A stretch of DNA of 64,000 bases from Flavobacteriales bacterium (GCA_026993355.1 JALWTX010000012.1:1-64000), one strand, 5' to 3'. Shown: positions 45,671-55,650, numbered from the stretch's first letter. Translations and numbers: made by a program. Notes: generated by a model from the letters alone, not told the origin.

Positions 45671-46563
45671 TGCACTGTTTTTGTTTTATATATTTTAAAA
45701 ATTTTTTTACTAATAGCTTCTTCCTTTAAATGGTTTTTAAGCTGCGAAAGTGCTTGTTTTTTTCGTTGGCTTAAAATAAGTTGTTTCAAATCATTTTGCA
45801 CCAATTCCAAAGGTAAAATCTCTTGTTTAGAAACGGCATTTTTAATAAAGACCAAATATAAACTTAAACTATCTGTTAACACAAACTTTTTGCGTTTTTT
45901 TAAGATATATTTTTCATTTATCTTTTTCAAAACGGGCAATTCCTTTTGGAAAGCAGTCAATTTATACCATTTGTTCCCTTCCAAATTATAATGAGTAAAA
46001 GCCGGGGTATTTTTAACTAAACTATCGGCATAGGCTGCGTGACCGGAAAAAAACCATTTTCTGATTTTTGATACCTTGGCATTTCTTTTGGTTACGACGA
46101 CAAATTGCGGTAAAACATAATTGTTGGTTGATATGAAATATTGTTTATATGTTTGATAATATTTTTGCAATGTGTCTGCAGGCACAATGGTATCTATAAA
46201 TTTTTGCAACAAAAGTTCTTTATAAGTTTCGGTTAGCAAGTCTTTTTTAAATTGCCGGGTTAAATGGTTGATTTTTACGGTATCGACATTTCGTTCGGCT
46301 TGTTTTAGTATTAAGGTTTTATAAGCCCAGTCTTCCATATATTGATGAAGGGCAGACAAGCTGTCATCAACAGATTTTCCCCGGTAAATTTTTGCCGGAA
46401 TGTCTTCCAGATATAAGTAAGAATCATAAATTTTGGCAATAGGCGTTTTGCCGGATTCATTTTGGGTTAAATGACAACCCGAAATGCTCATAAGTATTGT
46501 CAAAAATAAAATACCCAGATTATTTTTTATATTTCGCGCGCATTTGTTGCCAGACTTTTTCAT
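45667..46563 (-). CDS. parvulin-cluster lipoprotein, SurA-N-like
   Basis: A 298-residue lipoprotein with a signal segment NNLGILFLTILMSISGC, so the lipidated Cys is C30. The helical body (DSLSALHQYMEDWAYKTLIL and following) resembles SurA/PpiC N-terminal chaperone domains, while the C-terminal part shows no complete parvulin core, so it may be a chaperone without isomerase activity. The chosen ATG overlaps the upstream parvulin gene by 44 bases; a later start would truncate the signal peptide. It overlaps the next gene by four bases. Confidence 0.75.
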   Translation of the reverse strand: MKKSGNKCARNIKNNLGILFLTILMSISGCHLTQNESGKTPIAKIYDSYLYLEDIPAKIYRGKSVDDSLSALHQYMEDWAYKTLILKQAERNVDTVKINHLTRQFKKDLLTETYKELLLQKFIDTIVPADTLQKYYQTYKQYFISTNNYVLPQFVVVTKRNAKVSKIRKWFFSGHAAYADSLVKNTPAFTHYNLEGNKWYKLTAFQKELPVLKKINEKYILKKRKKFVLTDSLSLYLVFIKNAVSKQEILPLELVQNDLKQLILSQRKKQALSQLKNHLKEEAISKKIFKIYKTKTVQ

Positions 46564-48454
46564 TTATTTTGACGGGATATTTTTTTCTAAGTTGTTCCAA
46601 CCACTGTTTTTCGAGATAATTTTGATAATCGGCCAACACCTGACCCTTAATATCTTTTAAAGAAGGAACGGCAGCCGGTTTAATTTGGACAAGATGGTAA
46701 ATGGCATATTGGTTGTTTTCTTTTTGTAAAACAGTTTTATGTTGTTTGTCAAGCTTAACCGGCATATTTTGTTGGGTATATTCTTTTTCTTTGGTCAGAA
46801 TGCCATATTGGCCATATTTTTTTATCAAGTCGTTTTTTGATAATCCTTTACGTAAGTCTTTTGCCATTTTTTTGGCCATTTTACGTTGAGGCGTTTGCAC
46901 CAGTAATATGACAAAACGTTTGGGTAAGCGGTATTTATTTTTGTTTTTTTGGTAAAAACTTTTCAAGCCGGTGGTATCTTTTTCGGCTTTATCCCAAATC
47001 TGTTCTTTTTTAATGGCATAAAGCATTAAGCCATGTTTATATTCATTCATTATGTGGGCAAATTCCGGATAAAATTGTTCCAAATGACGGTTGTAATAAT
47101 CGAGCAATTTATCGTTTTTGAAATTTTTAAAGGCTTCTGAAATAATTTGCTCTTTTTGTTTTATTAATTGCGGATTATGCCGTTGCCGTTTGTACAGGTA
47201 TTGATAAAAATCATGATATGTTACCGTTTCGTCATTATTAATAATGAACAAACTTTTTTTGTCTTCCGGTGTTTGCGGTATTTTCCATTTATTTTCAAAA
47301 AAATTCCGGTTAATATGTTTTGCAATTGTTTGCAATTTCCCTGTTACTTTTATGGGCAACTCCTTGTTCAGTTTTTGCAGTAATTTTTGTCTTCCCATTT
47401 TAGAACGTTCATCTCGTAAAACTTTTTGACGAACTAAATTTTGGACTTGTTCAAAGGGTAAAACGGGATATTTTTTGAGTAATTTAATGATATGCCAGCC
47501 ATATTGGGTTTTAAATGGTTGAGAAATGTCGCCCGGGTGTTTTAAGCTGAAAGCTTGTTGTTCAAAAGCCGGAATCATTTGACGAATGCCGAATCTGTGC
47601 AGACGACCACCATTGCGAGCCGAACTTTTGTCATCAGAAAATTTACGCGCCAAATCTTCGAATTTTGCTTTATTCTGTTTCAGTTGTTCATAAATTTGAT
47701 AAATACGGGTTTTTGCATCTGCTTCATTTGTATTTTTCCGGTTGTCGGTCGTCATAATATGGGCCACTTCTACTTCACCGCGGGCAGGTCGTTTGTCCAG
47801 TACCTTTACGATATGATATCCAAAACGTGTTCTGAAGGGTTTGGAAATCTGTCCTACAGGGGTTTGATAAGCAGCCGTTTCAAAAGGATATACCGTATTA
47901 AAAACATTGATATAATCCAAATCTCCTTTGTTATATTTTACTGAGGGGTCTTCAGAATATTTTAGAGCCAGTTGACCAAAATCGGTGCCACTTTTGGCTT
48001 TTTTATAAATAGCTTCTATTTTTTGATATGCTTTTAGCGTATCTGCCGGTGAAGCATCGGGGGCTACTCTAACTAAAATATGGGCTACATGCACATCTGT
48101 TTTCATCCGGTTATAGGCTTCTTTTACCAAATGATTGATAATCTCATCATCTGAGAGGTATTTTTTAGCCAAATCCCGGCGGTACATTTGTAATTCCCTT
48201 TGAAGTTTCGGATCGCGGTCATATTTTTTGGCATAAGCATCGGCCAATTCAAGTTTATATTTAATAAATAAATCAAGGTAATTGTCAATATCTTTTTGTG
48301 CAGGGTCTTGAATTAAATCAAGATTTTTGACATACATCTGTTCAAACTCTTGCGGACTAACGTTCCGCTTGCCTAATTGCATCAAAGTCTGATTTTCTTG
48401 CGCCAAAATGTTAAAACCAAATAAAAGTATTATGCCAAATAAAATTGTCCTCAT
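46520..48454 (-). CDS. peptidylprolyl isomerase with two parvulin domains
   Basis: A 644-residue exported protein (signal peptide ILFGIILLFGFNILAQ). Two parvulin/rotamase domains lie at about 115-215 (VHVAHILVRVAPDAS to TRFGYHIVKVLDKRP) and 225-330 (EVEVAHIMTTDNRKN to TQYGWHIIKLLKKYP). A long helical region follows at about 380-640. It probably acts as a periplasmic chaperone for outer-membrane proteins. First gene of the parvulin-moxR unit, with a TAAATTTG promoter element 23 bases upstream. Confidence 0.9.
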   Translation of the reverse strand: MRTILFGIILLFGFNILAQENQTLMQLGKRNVSPQEFEQMYVKNLDLIQDPAQKDIDNYLDLFIKYKLELADAYAKKYDRDPKLQRELQMYRRDLAKKYLSDDEIINHLVKEAYNRMKTDVHVAHILVRVAPDASPADTLKAYQKIEAIYKKAKSGTDFGQLALKYSEDPSVKYNKGDLDYINVFNTVYPFETAAYQTPVGQISKPFRTRFGYHIVKVLDKRPARGEVEVAHIMTTDNRKNTNEADAKTRIYQIYEQLKQNKAKFEDLARKFSDDKSSARNGGRLHRFGIRQMIPAFEQQAFSLKHPGDISQPFKTQYGWHIIKLLKKYPVLPFEQVQNLVRQKVLRDERSKMGRQKLLQKLNKELPIKVTGKLQTIAKHINRNFFENKWKIPQTPEDKKSLFIINNDETVTYHDFYQYLYKRQRHNPQLIKQKEQIISEAFKNFKNDKLLDYYNRHLEQFYPEFAHIMNEYKHGLMLYAIKKEQIWDKAEKDTTGLKSFYQKNKNKYRLPKRFVILLVQTPQRKMAKKMAKDLRKGLSKNDLIKKYGQYGILTKEKEYTQQNMPVKLDKQHKTVLQKENNQYAIYHLVQIKPAAVPSLKDIKGQVLADYQNYLEKQWLEQLRKKYPVKINEKVWQQMRAKYKK

Positions 48455-48476
48455 AAAATATTTTTTTTAAGTTTTG

Positions 48477-48484
48477 CAAATTTA
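48477..48484 (-). promoter_or_regulatory. -7 promoter element TAAATTTG for the parvulin cluster
   Basis: A perfect TAnnTTTG element on the minus strand, 22 bases upstream of the first parvulin gene. Confidence 0.4.
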
Positions 48485-48564
48485 ACATTTTTAATGAAAG
48501 TATTTTCTAAAGGAAAGATAATCATAAAAAAATGGTGAATAAACTATAAATTAGACAAGTATTG

Positions 48565-49314
48565 TTACTTAATTTTGTATTTCCTTTTAGCTTCATCTTG
48601 TACCATTTCAAAATTTTTATGCTGTCCGACAAAAAAAGGCAGATAAATATTCATATACAATTTTTGCTTGGGTAGCGTTTGCATCGGTTTGTTGTCTTTC
48701 AACTTATTATGGACTAAAAATTCATCAAAAGGGATTTTTTGATAGTAGCGAACGGCTTGTTCTACCAATTCCAAATCCTTCTGATTTAAAATAAGGTATT
48801 CATCACTGACCAAACGCACCACAAAACCATGCTCATAATTTTGTCCGGTCCCACTATACAATGGAATACGCAATAAATCGGCATAATTTTTATAATAATA
48901 GTCTGCCAATCTTTTTTGGCCTGTTTTTTTGGCTGCATAACCCAATAGCATATTTAAGCGGGCATTAAGCGGATAAACTGTCAGCAGCTTTTTTCCTTCA
49001 ATAAGGGCATTTTCAAAATCCATTTCACCCAATAAGCCGGCTATTTTTGCAACCGCCTTATCTTCCTTTACCGGCTGATAATCAGGAAGAAAACAACTTC
49101 CGTAATAGAGTAACATCATTTCGTCAGAAGTCATTTTTTGCGGTTCTTTAACCCATTTATTTTTAAGGTGTTTAAAATAACGTGGATGTTTAGTAACCAT
49201 TTTTTTTAAAGTGTCTAATGGCAAACCATAAACTTTATTTACGGGTGTATTTTGCGCATGATTTTTTAAGAAGAAAAGCAGAAAAAAAATTAACAGGATT
49301 TGTTTAAGTTTCAT
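48565..49314 (-). CDS. DUF4919 family exported protein
   Basis: A 249-residue protein with a signal peptide (LKQILLIFFLLFFLKNHAQ). The body fits DUF4919 (DEMMLLYYGSCFLPDYQP, ALIEGKKLLTVYPLNARLNM) and is mostly helical, resembling tetratricopeptide repeats in its centre (ENALIEGKKLLTVYP). A late VVRLVSDEYLILN segment is beta-like. Function unknown, likely periplasmic. Divergent from the gamma-glutamyltransferase gene. Confidence 0.7.
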   Translation of the reverse strand: MKLKQILLIFFLLFFLKNHAQNTPVNKVYGLPLDTLKKMVTKHPRYFKHLKNKWVKEPQKMTSDEMMLLYYGSCFLPDYQPVKEDKAVAKIAGLLGEMDFENALIEGKKLLTVYPLNARLNMLLGYAAKKTGQKRLADYYYKNYADLLRIPLYSGTGQNYEHGFVVRLVSDEYLILNQKDLELVEQAVRYYQKIPFDEFLVHNKLKDNKPMQTLPKQKLYMNIYLPFFVGQHKNFEMVQDEAKRKYKIK

Positions 49315-49391
49315 ATTTTGAAAAAAATTAGCCGGTTTATAAATCGAAATTAAAAATAAATTTTATATTAGAGGACTTATAACTTTAAATT

Positions 49392-51089
49392 ATGCAAAAA
49401 TTATTCCTTATTATTATATCGCTCATGTTGGTTTGGTCTTGCCAAAACAATTCAGAGGTTTATAAAACCCACAAACATTTAATAGCCGACACGGCTATGG
49501 TTGTGTCCGCCAATCCATTTGCTTCTAAAATTGGTGTTCAAATAATGAAGCAGGGTGGCAATGCCATCGACGCGTTGGTTGCGACTAATTTTGCTTTGGC
49601 TGTGGTGTATCCGCGAGCCGGTAATTTAGGGGGTGGCGGATTTATGATCATCAGAACGCCCAAAGGCGAAGCGACTGCTTTAGATTTTAGAGAAACGGCA
49701 CCGGCTCAAGCACATAAAAATTTATACTTGGACAGTCAAGGTAATGTCATTCCCGGTCTAAGCCGCAATGGTGGCTTGGCGGTAGGCGTGCCGGGTACGG
49801 TTGCCGGATTGTATGCAGCTTGGCAAAAATACGGTCGTCTAAAAAAATGGTCAGATTTGCTAGCGCCGGCAATCCGTTTGGCAGAGGAAGGTTTTCCGGT
49901 TTCGGAAGCAGAAGCACACCGGTTAAATAAATATAAAAAAGATTTTTTAAAATGGAATCCCACGAACAAGACATTTATTAAAGATCATTGGTTAGCAGGC
50001 GATTATTTGGTACAACCCGAATTAGCCAAAACACTTAAAATAATTGCCACCAAAGGGCCCAAAGGTTTTTATGAGGGCGCTGTAGCCCAAGCCATTGTTG
50101 ATAAGGTAACCAAAAGTGGGGGGATTATGAAAATAGAAGACTTGAAAAATTATTGTGCCAAGTTTAGGGAGCCTATTGTGGTTCCGTATAAAGACTATCA
50201 AGTTATCTCTATGCCGCCCCCTTCAAGCGGTGGTATTGCTTTGGGACAACTGCTCAAAATAGTGTCCCGTTATCCCCTCAAAAAATGGGGCTTTCATACC
50301 TATAAAACCACCCATTTAATGGTAGAAGCCGAAAAACGCGTTTATGCCGATCGTGCTAAATATTTAGGTGATTCCGATTTTTATCCGGTACCGATTGACA
50401 GCTTGCTAAGTGAGGCTTATCTGACCCGTCGCATGGCCGATTTCAGGATGGATAAAGCCACACCAAGTAAGGCTATATTCCCGGGTGATTTTAAATTGCA
50501 TAAAGAAAGTTTCGAAACCACCCATATTTCTATAGTCGATCCGGATAAAATGGCGGTATCTTGTACCACCACTTTAAATTCTAATTATGGTTCTAAAGTT
50601 ATTGTCGATGATTATGGTTTTTTCTTAAACAATGAAATGGACGATTTTAGCGCCAAGCCCGGTGTTCCCAATCAATTTGGCTTAATAGGGGCCGAAGCCA
50701 ATGCTATTGCACCACATAAGCGGATGCTTAGCTCTATGACACCAAGCATTGTCACCAAAAATGATCACGTTTTTATGGTATTAGGCACCCCCGGCGGATC
50801 GACTATTATTACTTCTGTTTTTCAAACTATATTAAATGTGGTCGATTTTGATATGAATATGTATGAGGCTGTCCAAGCCAAACGTTTTCACCACCAGTTT
50901 TTGCCCGATTATATTATGTACGAAAAAAAAGCATTTACACCGGAAGTTATCAAACAATTAAAACAAGCCGGTCATCATTTAAAGCAAGTTAAATCTATCG
51001 GTTATGTCAAAGCCATTTTACTTAGCAACGGACATTTGGAAGGTGCTGGCGATACACGAAATCAAGATGACGATGTTGAAGGATATTAA
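49392..51089 (+). CDS. ggt: gamma-glutamyltransferase, lipoprotein form
   Basis: A 565-residue Ntn hydrolase that cleaves the gamma-glutamyl bond of glutathione. The N terminus is a lipoprotein signal (lipobox VWSC, C17), so the enzyme is membrane-anchored. Self-cleavage is expected before T376 in ETTHISIVD, giving large and small subunits. Substrate-site blocks are FRETAPA, TTTLNSNYGS, FFLNNEMDDF, LSSMTPSIV and GTPGGSTIITSVFQ. All key residues look intact. Monocistronic. Confidence 0.95.
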   Translation: MQKLFLIIISLMLVWSCQNNSEVYKTHKHLIADTAMVVSANPFASKIGVQIMKQGGNAIDALVATNFALAVVYPRAGNLGGGGFMIIRTPKGEATALDFRETAPAQAHKNLYLDSQGNVIPGLSRNGGLAVGVPGTVAGLYAAWQKYGRLKKWSDLLAPAIRLAEEGFPVSEAEAHRLNKYKKDFLKWNPTNKTFIKDHWLAGDYLVQPELAKTLKIIATKGPKGFYEGAVAQAIVDKVTKSGGIMKIEDLKNYCAKFREPIVVPYKDYQVISMPPPSSGGIALGQLLKIVSRYPLKKWGFHTYKTTHLMVEAEKRVYADRAKYLGDSDFYPVPIDSLLSEAYLTRRMADFRMDKATPSKAIFPGDFKLHKESFETTHISIVDPDKMAVSCTTTLNSNYGSKVIVDDYGFFLNNEMDDFSAKPGVPNQFGLIGAEANAIAPHKRMLSSMTPSIVTKNDHVFMVLGTPGGSTIITSVFQTILNVVDFDMNMYEAVQAKRFHHQFLPDYIMYEKKAFTPEVIKQLKQAGHHLKQVKSIGYVKAILLSNGHLEGAGDTRNQDDDVEGY

Positions 51090-51209
51090 TGAATTTGGGG
51101 ATAGTTTAATTATTGATTTTTTTCGGTTTTAATAAATAATTTTTCGGGTTTTAATATTTTTTTAAGAAGATTTAACGAATCATTAAAGCGCTAAACGTCT
51201 AAAATATTG

Positions 51210-51217
51210 TATTTTTG
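51210..51217 (+). promoter_or_regulatory. -7 promoter element TATTTTTG for glnS
   Basis: A perfect TAnnTTTG match 19 bases before the glnS ATG. It overlaps the region of an upstream in-frame TTG at 51207, which is therefore unlikely to be the start codon. Confidence 0.5.
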
Positions 51218-51236
51218 TCAAGTTAAAAATACAATT

Positions 51237-52907
51237 ATGGCAGAAGAAAAAAAATCTTTAAATTTTATAGAACAAATTATTGAAGAAGATTTAAAAAATG
51301 GTTTACCTCAGAATAAATTAAGATTCAGATTCCCGCCCGAACCCAATGGGTATTTGCATATTGGGCATGCTGCATCTATTTGTTTAAATTTTGGTTTAGG
51401 CAAAAAATATAATGCGCCGGTTAATCTGCGTTTTGATGATACCAATCCGGCCAAAGAAGAGCAAGAATATGTCGATGCCATTAAAAAAGATATAGCATGG
51501 CTGGGTTTTAAATGGGACAAAGAATTATACGCTTCTAATTATTTTCAACAATTATATGACTGGGCGGTCGAAATGATAAAGCAAGGCAAAGCCTATGTGG
51601 ATGAGCAGCCGCAAGAAGTGATAAATGCCCAAAAAGGAACACCGACACAGCCCGGTATTGAAAGTCCGTACCGAAATCGTCCGGCTGCCGAAAGTTTGGC
51701 TTTGTTAGAACGAATGAATCAAGGCGAATTTGAAGAAGGTGCGATGGTTTTACGGGCTAAAATAGATATGGCTTCGCCCAATATGCATATGCGAGATCCT
51801 ATTATGTATCGCATTTTGCATAGGGCACATCACCGCACCGGTGATCAATGGAAAATATATCCCATGTATGACTGGACCCATGGACAATCCGATTATTTGG
51901 AGCAAGTTTCACACTCATTGTGTACATTGGAATTTAAACCGCATCGTCCTTTGTACGAATGGTATATAGAGCAAGTCTATAAGGGCGGTTTAAAACCCAA
52001 ACAACGCGAATTTGCCCGTCGAAACCTCAGTTATACGGTTATGAGTAAACGCAAATTGTTACAATTGGTAGAAGAGGGACATGTCAATGGTTGGGACGAT
52101 CCGCGCATGCCTACTATTTCGGGGTTACGACGTCGCGGTTATACGCCTGAATCCATTATCAATTTTAGCGAACTCTCCGGTATTTCAAAACGTGAAAATG
52201 TAACTGATGTCGCTTTGTTAGAATTTGCAGCACGCGAACATTTGAATAAAATTGCCCCGCGGAGAATGGCTGTTCTCAATCCGGTTAAATTGATTATTGA
52301 CAATTACCCTGAAGGAAAAGTCGAATATTTAAAAGCAGAAAACAACCCCGAAGATGAATCGGCCGGTTACCGCGAAATCCCTTTTGCACGCGAGTTGTAT
52401 ATTGAAAGAGAGGATTTTAAAGAAAGTGCCAATCGAAAATTCTTCCGGCTGACTTTGGGTAAAGAAGTACGCTTAAAAAATGCTTATATTATCAAAGGTG
52501 AAAGTGTGGTAAAAGATGAAAACGGTGAAATTATTGAAATTCATGCGACATACGATCCTTTGAGTAAAAGTGGGAGCGGAACGCCCGAAAGCAAACGAAA
52601 AGTTAAAGGTACATTGCATTGGGTAACAGCAGCGCATAGTATCCCGGCAGAAATCCGCATCTATGACCGTTTGTTTTTAGATGAAGCACCTGACGGACAT
52701 AAAGACAGAAGTTTTTTAGAATTTCTAAATCCCAATAGCTTACAAATTGACAGAAAAGCCCGTTTGGAACCAAATTTGCAAGATGCCAAACCGGGCGATC
52801 GTTTTCAATTTACCCGTTTGGGGTATTTTGTCGTCGATCCCGATTCGACCAAAGAACAATTAGTTTTTAATAGAACGGTCACCTTGCGCGATACTTGGAA
52901 AAAGTAA
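51237..52907 (+). CDS. glnS: glutamine--tRNA ligase
   Basis: A 556-residue class I aminoacyl-tRNA synthetase. The start is RFPPEPNGYLHIGHA with HIGH at 41-44; the KMSKS equivalent is MSKRK at 269-273. The C-terminal half has the two beta-barrel anticodon-binding domains of GlnRS (PRRMAVLNPVKLIIDNYPEG, KGTLHWVTAAHS). A dedicated GlnRS means tRNA-Gln is charged directly here. The ATG at 51237 was chosen over the upstream TTG at 51207, which would place the promoter inside the gene. Confidence 0.96.
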   Translation: MAEEKKSLNFIEQIIEEDLKNGLPQNKLRFRFPPEPNGYLHIGHAASICLNFGLGKKYNAPVNLRFDDTNPAKEEQEYVDAIKKDIAWLGFKWDKELYASNYFQQLYDWAVEMIKQGKAYVDEQPQEVINAQKGTPTQPGIESPYRNRPAAESLALLERMNQGEFEEGAMVLRAKIDMASPNMHMRDPIMYRILHRAHHRTGDQWKIYPMYDWTHGQSDYLEQVSHSLCTLEFKPHRPLYEWYIEQVYKGGLKPKQREFARRNLSYTVMSKRKLLQLVEEGHVNGWDDPRMPTISGLRRRGYTPESIINFSELSGISKRENVTDVALLEFAAREHLNKIAPRRMAVLNPVKLIIDNYPEGKVEYLKAENNPEDESAGYREIPFARELYIEREDFKESANRKFFRLTLGKEVRLKNAYIIKGESVVKDENGEIIEIHATYDPLSKSGSGTPESKRKVKGTLHWVTAAHSIPAEIRIYDRLFLDEAPDGHKDRSFLEFLNPNSLQIDRKARLEPNLQDAKPGDRFQFTRLGYFVVDPDSTKEQLVFNRTVTLRDTWKK

Positions 52908-52984
52908 ATGGACAAGTATTATTGTTTAATGTCAATTTGACATCTGCAAGGTGTTTTGCTCCAACATTTGAAAAAGAATTTGTG

Positions 52985-54775
52985 ATGAAAAGACTATTTT
53001 ATTTTTTAATCATCTGGGTGGTTGTCATACCATTGCAGGCGCAAGTCAATTTTAGGACGGTTGTGTCCAAAACACATTTGACAACTGACGAACGATTACG
53101 GGTAAATTTTGAAATTTCTTCTAATAGAAATTTCTCACAGAGTCATTTTACGCCACCCACTTTTGAAGGTTTTCTAAAGATTATGGGCCCGAGCACCTCG
53201 CAAGAAATGTCTTATATTAATGGCCGTATTACGTCTAAATTTTCTTACGGATATATTTTACAGCCCACTAAAACCGGTAAATTAACCATAGGACCGGCCA
53301 GTGTGGTTGTTGATGGAAAAACCTATCAAACACAACCTGTAGAAATATGGGTTGGTAAAGGACAAAATCCGGCTGTAGCCCCAACGCCGGGCGGGGTGCC
53401 GGGTGGTGCCAAAAACAATAATATTACCGTTAAATCCAATATTGATAATGCTTTTTTATCAGCAGAATTAACCAAGACAAATCCGTATGTTAATGAAGCA
53501 GTTGGGTTGGTTTATAAGTTATATATTCCGCGCAATTATGGGGTGGTTAATTATACTGAAACTGCCCAACCGCAATACAATGGTTTTTGGGCGCAAGATG
53601 TAGACCGTAAAATATCAGGCCCTTTTGAAGGTACGGTCAATGGTAAACCGTATATTTATTATATTTTACGAAAAAAACTTCTTTTTCCGCAAAAATCCGG
53701 CAAATTGGTCGTTAAGCCATTGACGCTTCAAATAGATTTGCAAGTACCCGTATATCGTAATTTCTTTGGTATGCGCGTGCCCGACTATGAAGTGCAAAGA
53801 ATCAAATTGACTTCGGGTCAAAAAGTTTTAAAGGTAAAAGACTTACCCAAGAAAAACCAGCCGGTCGATTTTTCGGGGGCAGTCGGTTCATTTGATTTGG
53901 TAACCAAAATTGACCGCCAAAAAGTGAATACCGATGAACCTGTAGATGTACGGGTACAGGTACGGGGAACGGGTAATTTGAAATTGTTTGATTTGCCCAA
54001 GCTTAAGGCACCGGCAGGTTTAGAAGTCTATGAGCCTAAACACACAGAACATATCCAAACTACTTTTGCCGGTAATAAAGGAGTGGTTGAGGATGATTAT
54101 GTTATTGTCCCTAATGCTGCGGGTAAATATGTGATTCCGGGCATTCGTTTTGTTTATTTCGATCCGAAATCTCATACTTATGTTACCAAAATTACAGACG
54201 ATCTTATTTTGTTTGTATCCGGAAATGCTGCCGGGGCTAATAGTAGTACATTAATTCCTAACGGTACAGTGCCAAAAACCGGTGCAGTCGATTTTCGGTT
54301 TATTAAAGAGAAAGCGCATTTTGTTTCTAAAAACAGCGCACATTTTTATCGCAGTAAGCTGTTTTACAGTTTAATTTTAGGTGTTTTTTTCTTATCTATT
54401 TTGGTTTATGTTTATTATAAATACCTGTCGACACGGGTTTATGATGAAGCTTTGGAACAGAAAAAACGAACCAAAAGTTTAGCCACTAAATTTTTAAAAG
54501 AAGCTAAAAAATCTATGGGTCAAAAAGAGCAATTTTATGCCCGTTTGGAAAAAGCTTTGCATAATTTTTTGAAAGCACAATTAAATTTGGATACCACCGA
54601 AATGACCCGTGAAAATATCCGGCGAAAATTGCAAGAAAAAGGTGTTGATTCCCACCAAATTGATTTGTTATTAGATTTACTAAACCGCTGTGACATGGCG
54701 CGTTATGCACCGGCAACAATGACTAAAATGACTGAAGATTTTGCCGATGCAGAGAAGCTGATGAACAGTTTTTAA
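52985..54775 (+). CDS. batD: BatD family protein
   Basis: A 596-residue protein with a signal peptide (MKRLFYFLIIWVVVIPLQAQ), a long periplasmic part of repeated beta-sandwich domains (FRTVVSKTHLTTDERLRVNF, GSFDLVTKIDRQKVNTDEPV), one membrane helix near residues 458-479 (SLILGVFFLSILVYVYYKYL), and a cytosolic helical tail with LATKFLKEAKKSMGQKEQFY. The layout is that of BatD, part of the Bacteroides aerotolerance set. The ATG at 52985 gives the signal peptide; the frame extends upstream only to a TTG inside glnS. The tail ends 24 bases before batE. Confidence 0.88.
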   Translation: MKRLFYFLIIWVVVIPLQAQVNFRTVVSKTHLTTDERLRVNFEISSNRNFSQSHFTPPTFEGFLKIMGPSTSQEMSYINGRITSKFSYGYILQPTKTGKLTIGPASVVVDGKTYQTQPVEIWVGKGQNPAVAPTPGGVPGGAKNNNITVKSNIDNAFLSAELTKTNPYVNEAVGLVYKLYIPRNYGVVNYTETAQPQYNGFWAQDVDRKISGPFEGTVNGKPYIYYILRKKLLFPQKSGKLVVKPLTLQIDLQVPVYRNFFGMRVPDYEVQRIKLTSGQKVLKVKDLPKKNQPVDFSGAVGSFDLVTKIDRQKVNTDEPVDVRVQVRGTGNLKLFDLPKLKAPAGLEVYEPKHTEHIQTTFAGNKGVVEDDYVIVPNAAGKYVIPGIRFVYFDPKSHTYVTKITDDLILFVSGNAAGANSSTLIPNGTVPKTGAVDFRFIKEKAHFVSKNSAHFYRSKLFYSLILGVFFLSILVYVYYKYLSTRVYDEALEQKKRTKSLATKFLKEAKKSMGQKEQFYARLEKALHNFLKAQLNLDTTEMTRENIRRKLQEKGVDSHQIDLLLDLLNRCDMARYAPATMTKMTEDFADAEKLMNSF

Positions 54776-54799
54776 AAACGATTTAAAACACTTACAGGA

Positions 54800-55552
54800 A
54801 TGAAAAAGATTATAACTTATCTCTTTATATTTTCTGCTTTATACGCTTTGGCACAAAAGCCGTCAGACTATTTTAAACAAGCTAATGCTGCTTATAAAAG
54901 CGGCGCTTATCAACAGGCTATTACCTTGTATGAAAAAGTACTGGAGAGCGGACATGAAGCGCCGGAAGTTTATTTTAATTTGGGTAATGCATACTATAAA
55001 TTGAACCGGATTGCGCCTTCTATTTATTTTTATGAAAAAGCCTTAAAATTAAACCCTTCTGATGAGGATATCCGGTATAATTTGCAATTGGCTAACCGGA
55101 TGAAATTAGACCGAATAGAAAAAGTGCCTGAAAACATATTGGTGCGTTTAAAGAAGAATATCAATCAATTTTTGGCTTACAATACTTGGGCTTGGCTGGC
55201 TGTTTTCATGGCTTTTGCCGGGTTATTTGCTTTTATCATTTTCCTTTTTACCAAAAAACCGAATATAAAACGTTTGACATTTGTTGCCATGTGGGTGAGT
55301 TTATTTTTACTTTTATTTGCTTGGTACAATGCCGATTTCGGTTACCGCCAATCACTTGTTAAATACGCCATCATATTTAGCCCGGAAGTAGAATTGAAGA
55401 CTGAACCCAACTTAACTGCTGATACGGTTTCTGACCTGCATGAAGGCAGCAAGGTTAAAATTATTCAGTCCGATGGCGATTGGTACCTGGTGCAGTTGTC
55501 GGATGGAAAAAAAGCTTGGCTTCCTTCTTCTGATTTAAAGATAATCGATTAA
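54800..55552 (+). CDS. batE: BatE family protein (TPR and SH3-like domains)
   Basis: A 250-residue protein with a signal peptide (1-19), tetratricopeptide repeats at about 22-105 (AYKSGAYQQAITLYEKVLES, FNLGNAYYKLNRIAPSIYFY), two membrane helices at about 130-152 and 162-178, and an SH3-like domain at the C terminus (VELKTEPNLTADTVSDLHEG, DGDWYLVQLSDGKKAWLPSS). This matches BatE. It forms a two-gene unit with batD; batA, batB and batC are not in the window. Confidence 0.85.
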   Translation: MKKIITYLFIFSALYALAQKPSDYFKQANAAYKSGAYQQAITLYEKVLESGHEAPEVYFNLGNAYYKLNRIAPSIYFYEKALKLNPSDEDIRYNLQLANRMKLDRIEKVPENILVRLKKNINQFLAYNTWAWLAVFMAFAGLFAFIIFLFTKKPNIKRLTFVAMWVSLFLLLFAWYNADFGYRQSLVKYAIIFSPEVELKTEPNLTADTVSDLHEGSKVKIIQSDGDWYLVQLSDGKKAWLPSSDLKIID

Positions 55553-55565
55553 TTTTTTTTATCTG

Positions 55566-55593
55566 TCCTTTTAAGACTCATGTCCTAAAAGGA
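55566..55593. repeat. inverted repeat after batE
   Basis: TCCTTTTA at 55566-55573 and TAAAAGGA at 55586-55593 form perfect 8-base arms around a 12-base loop, 14 bases after the batE stop. No T run follows, so it is a weak terminator candidate at best. Confidence 0.35.
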
Positions 55594-55650
55594 TTATACC
55601 GTAAGCCGGAGAAGTCCATTTTTGTGAGGCTTAAAACGGTATATTTTCCG

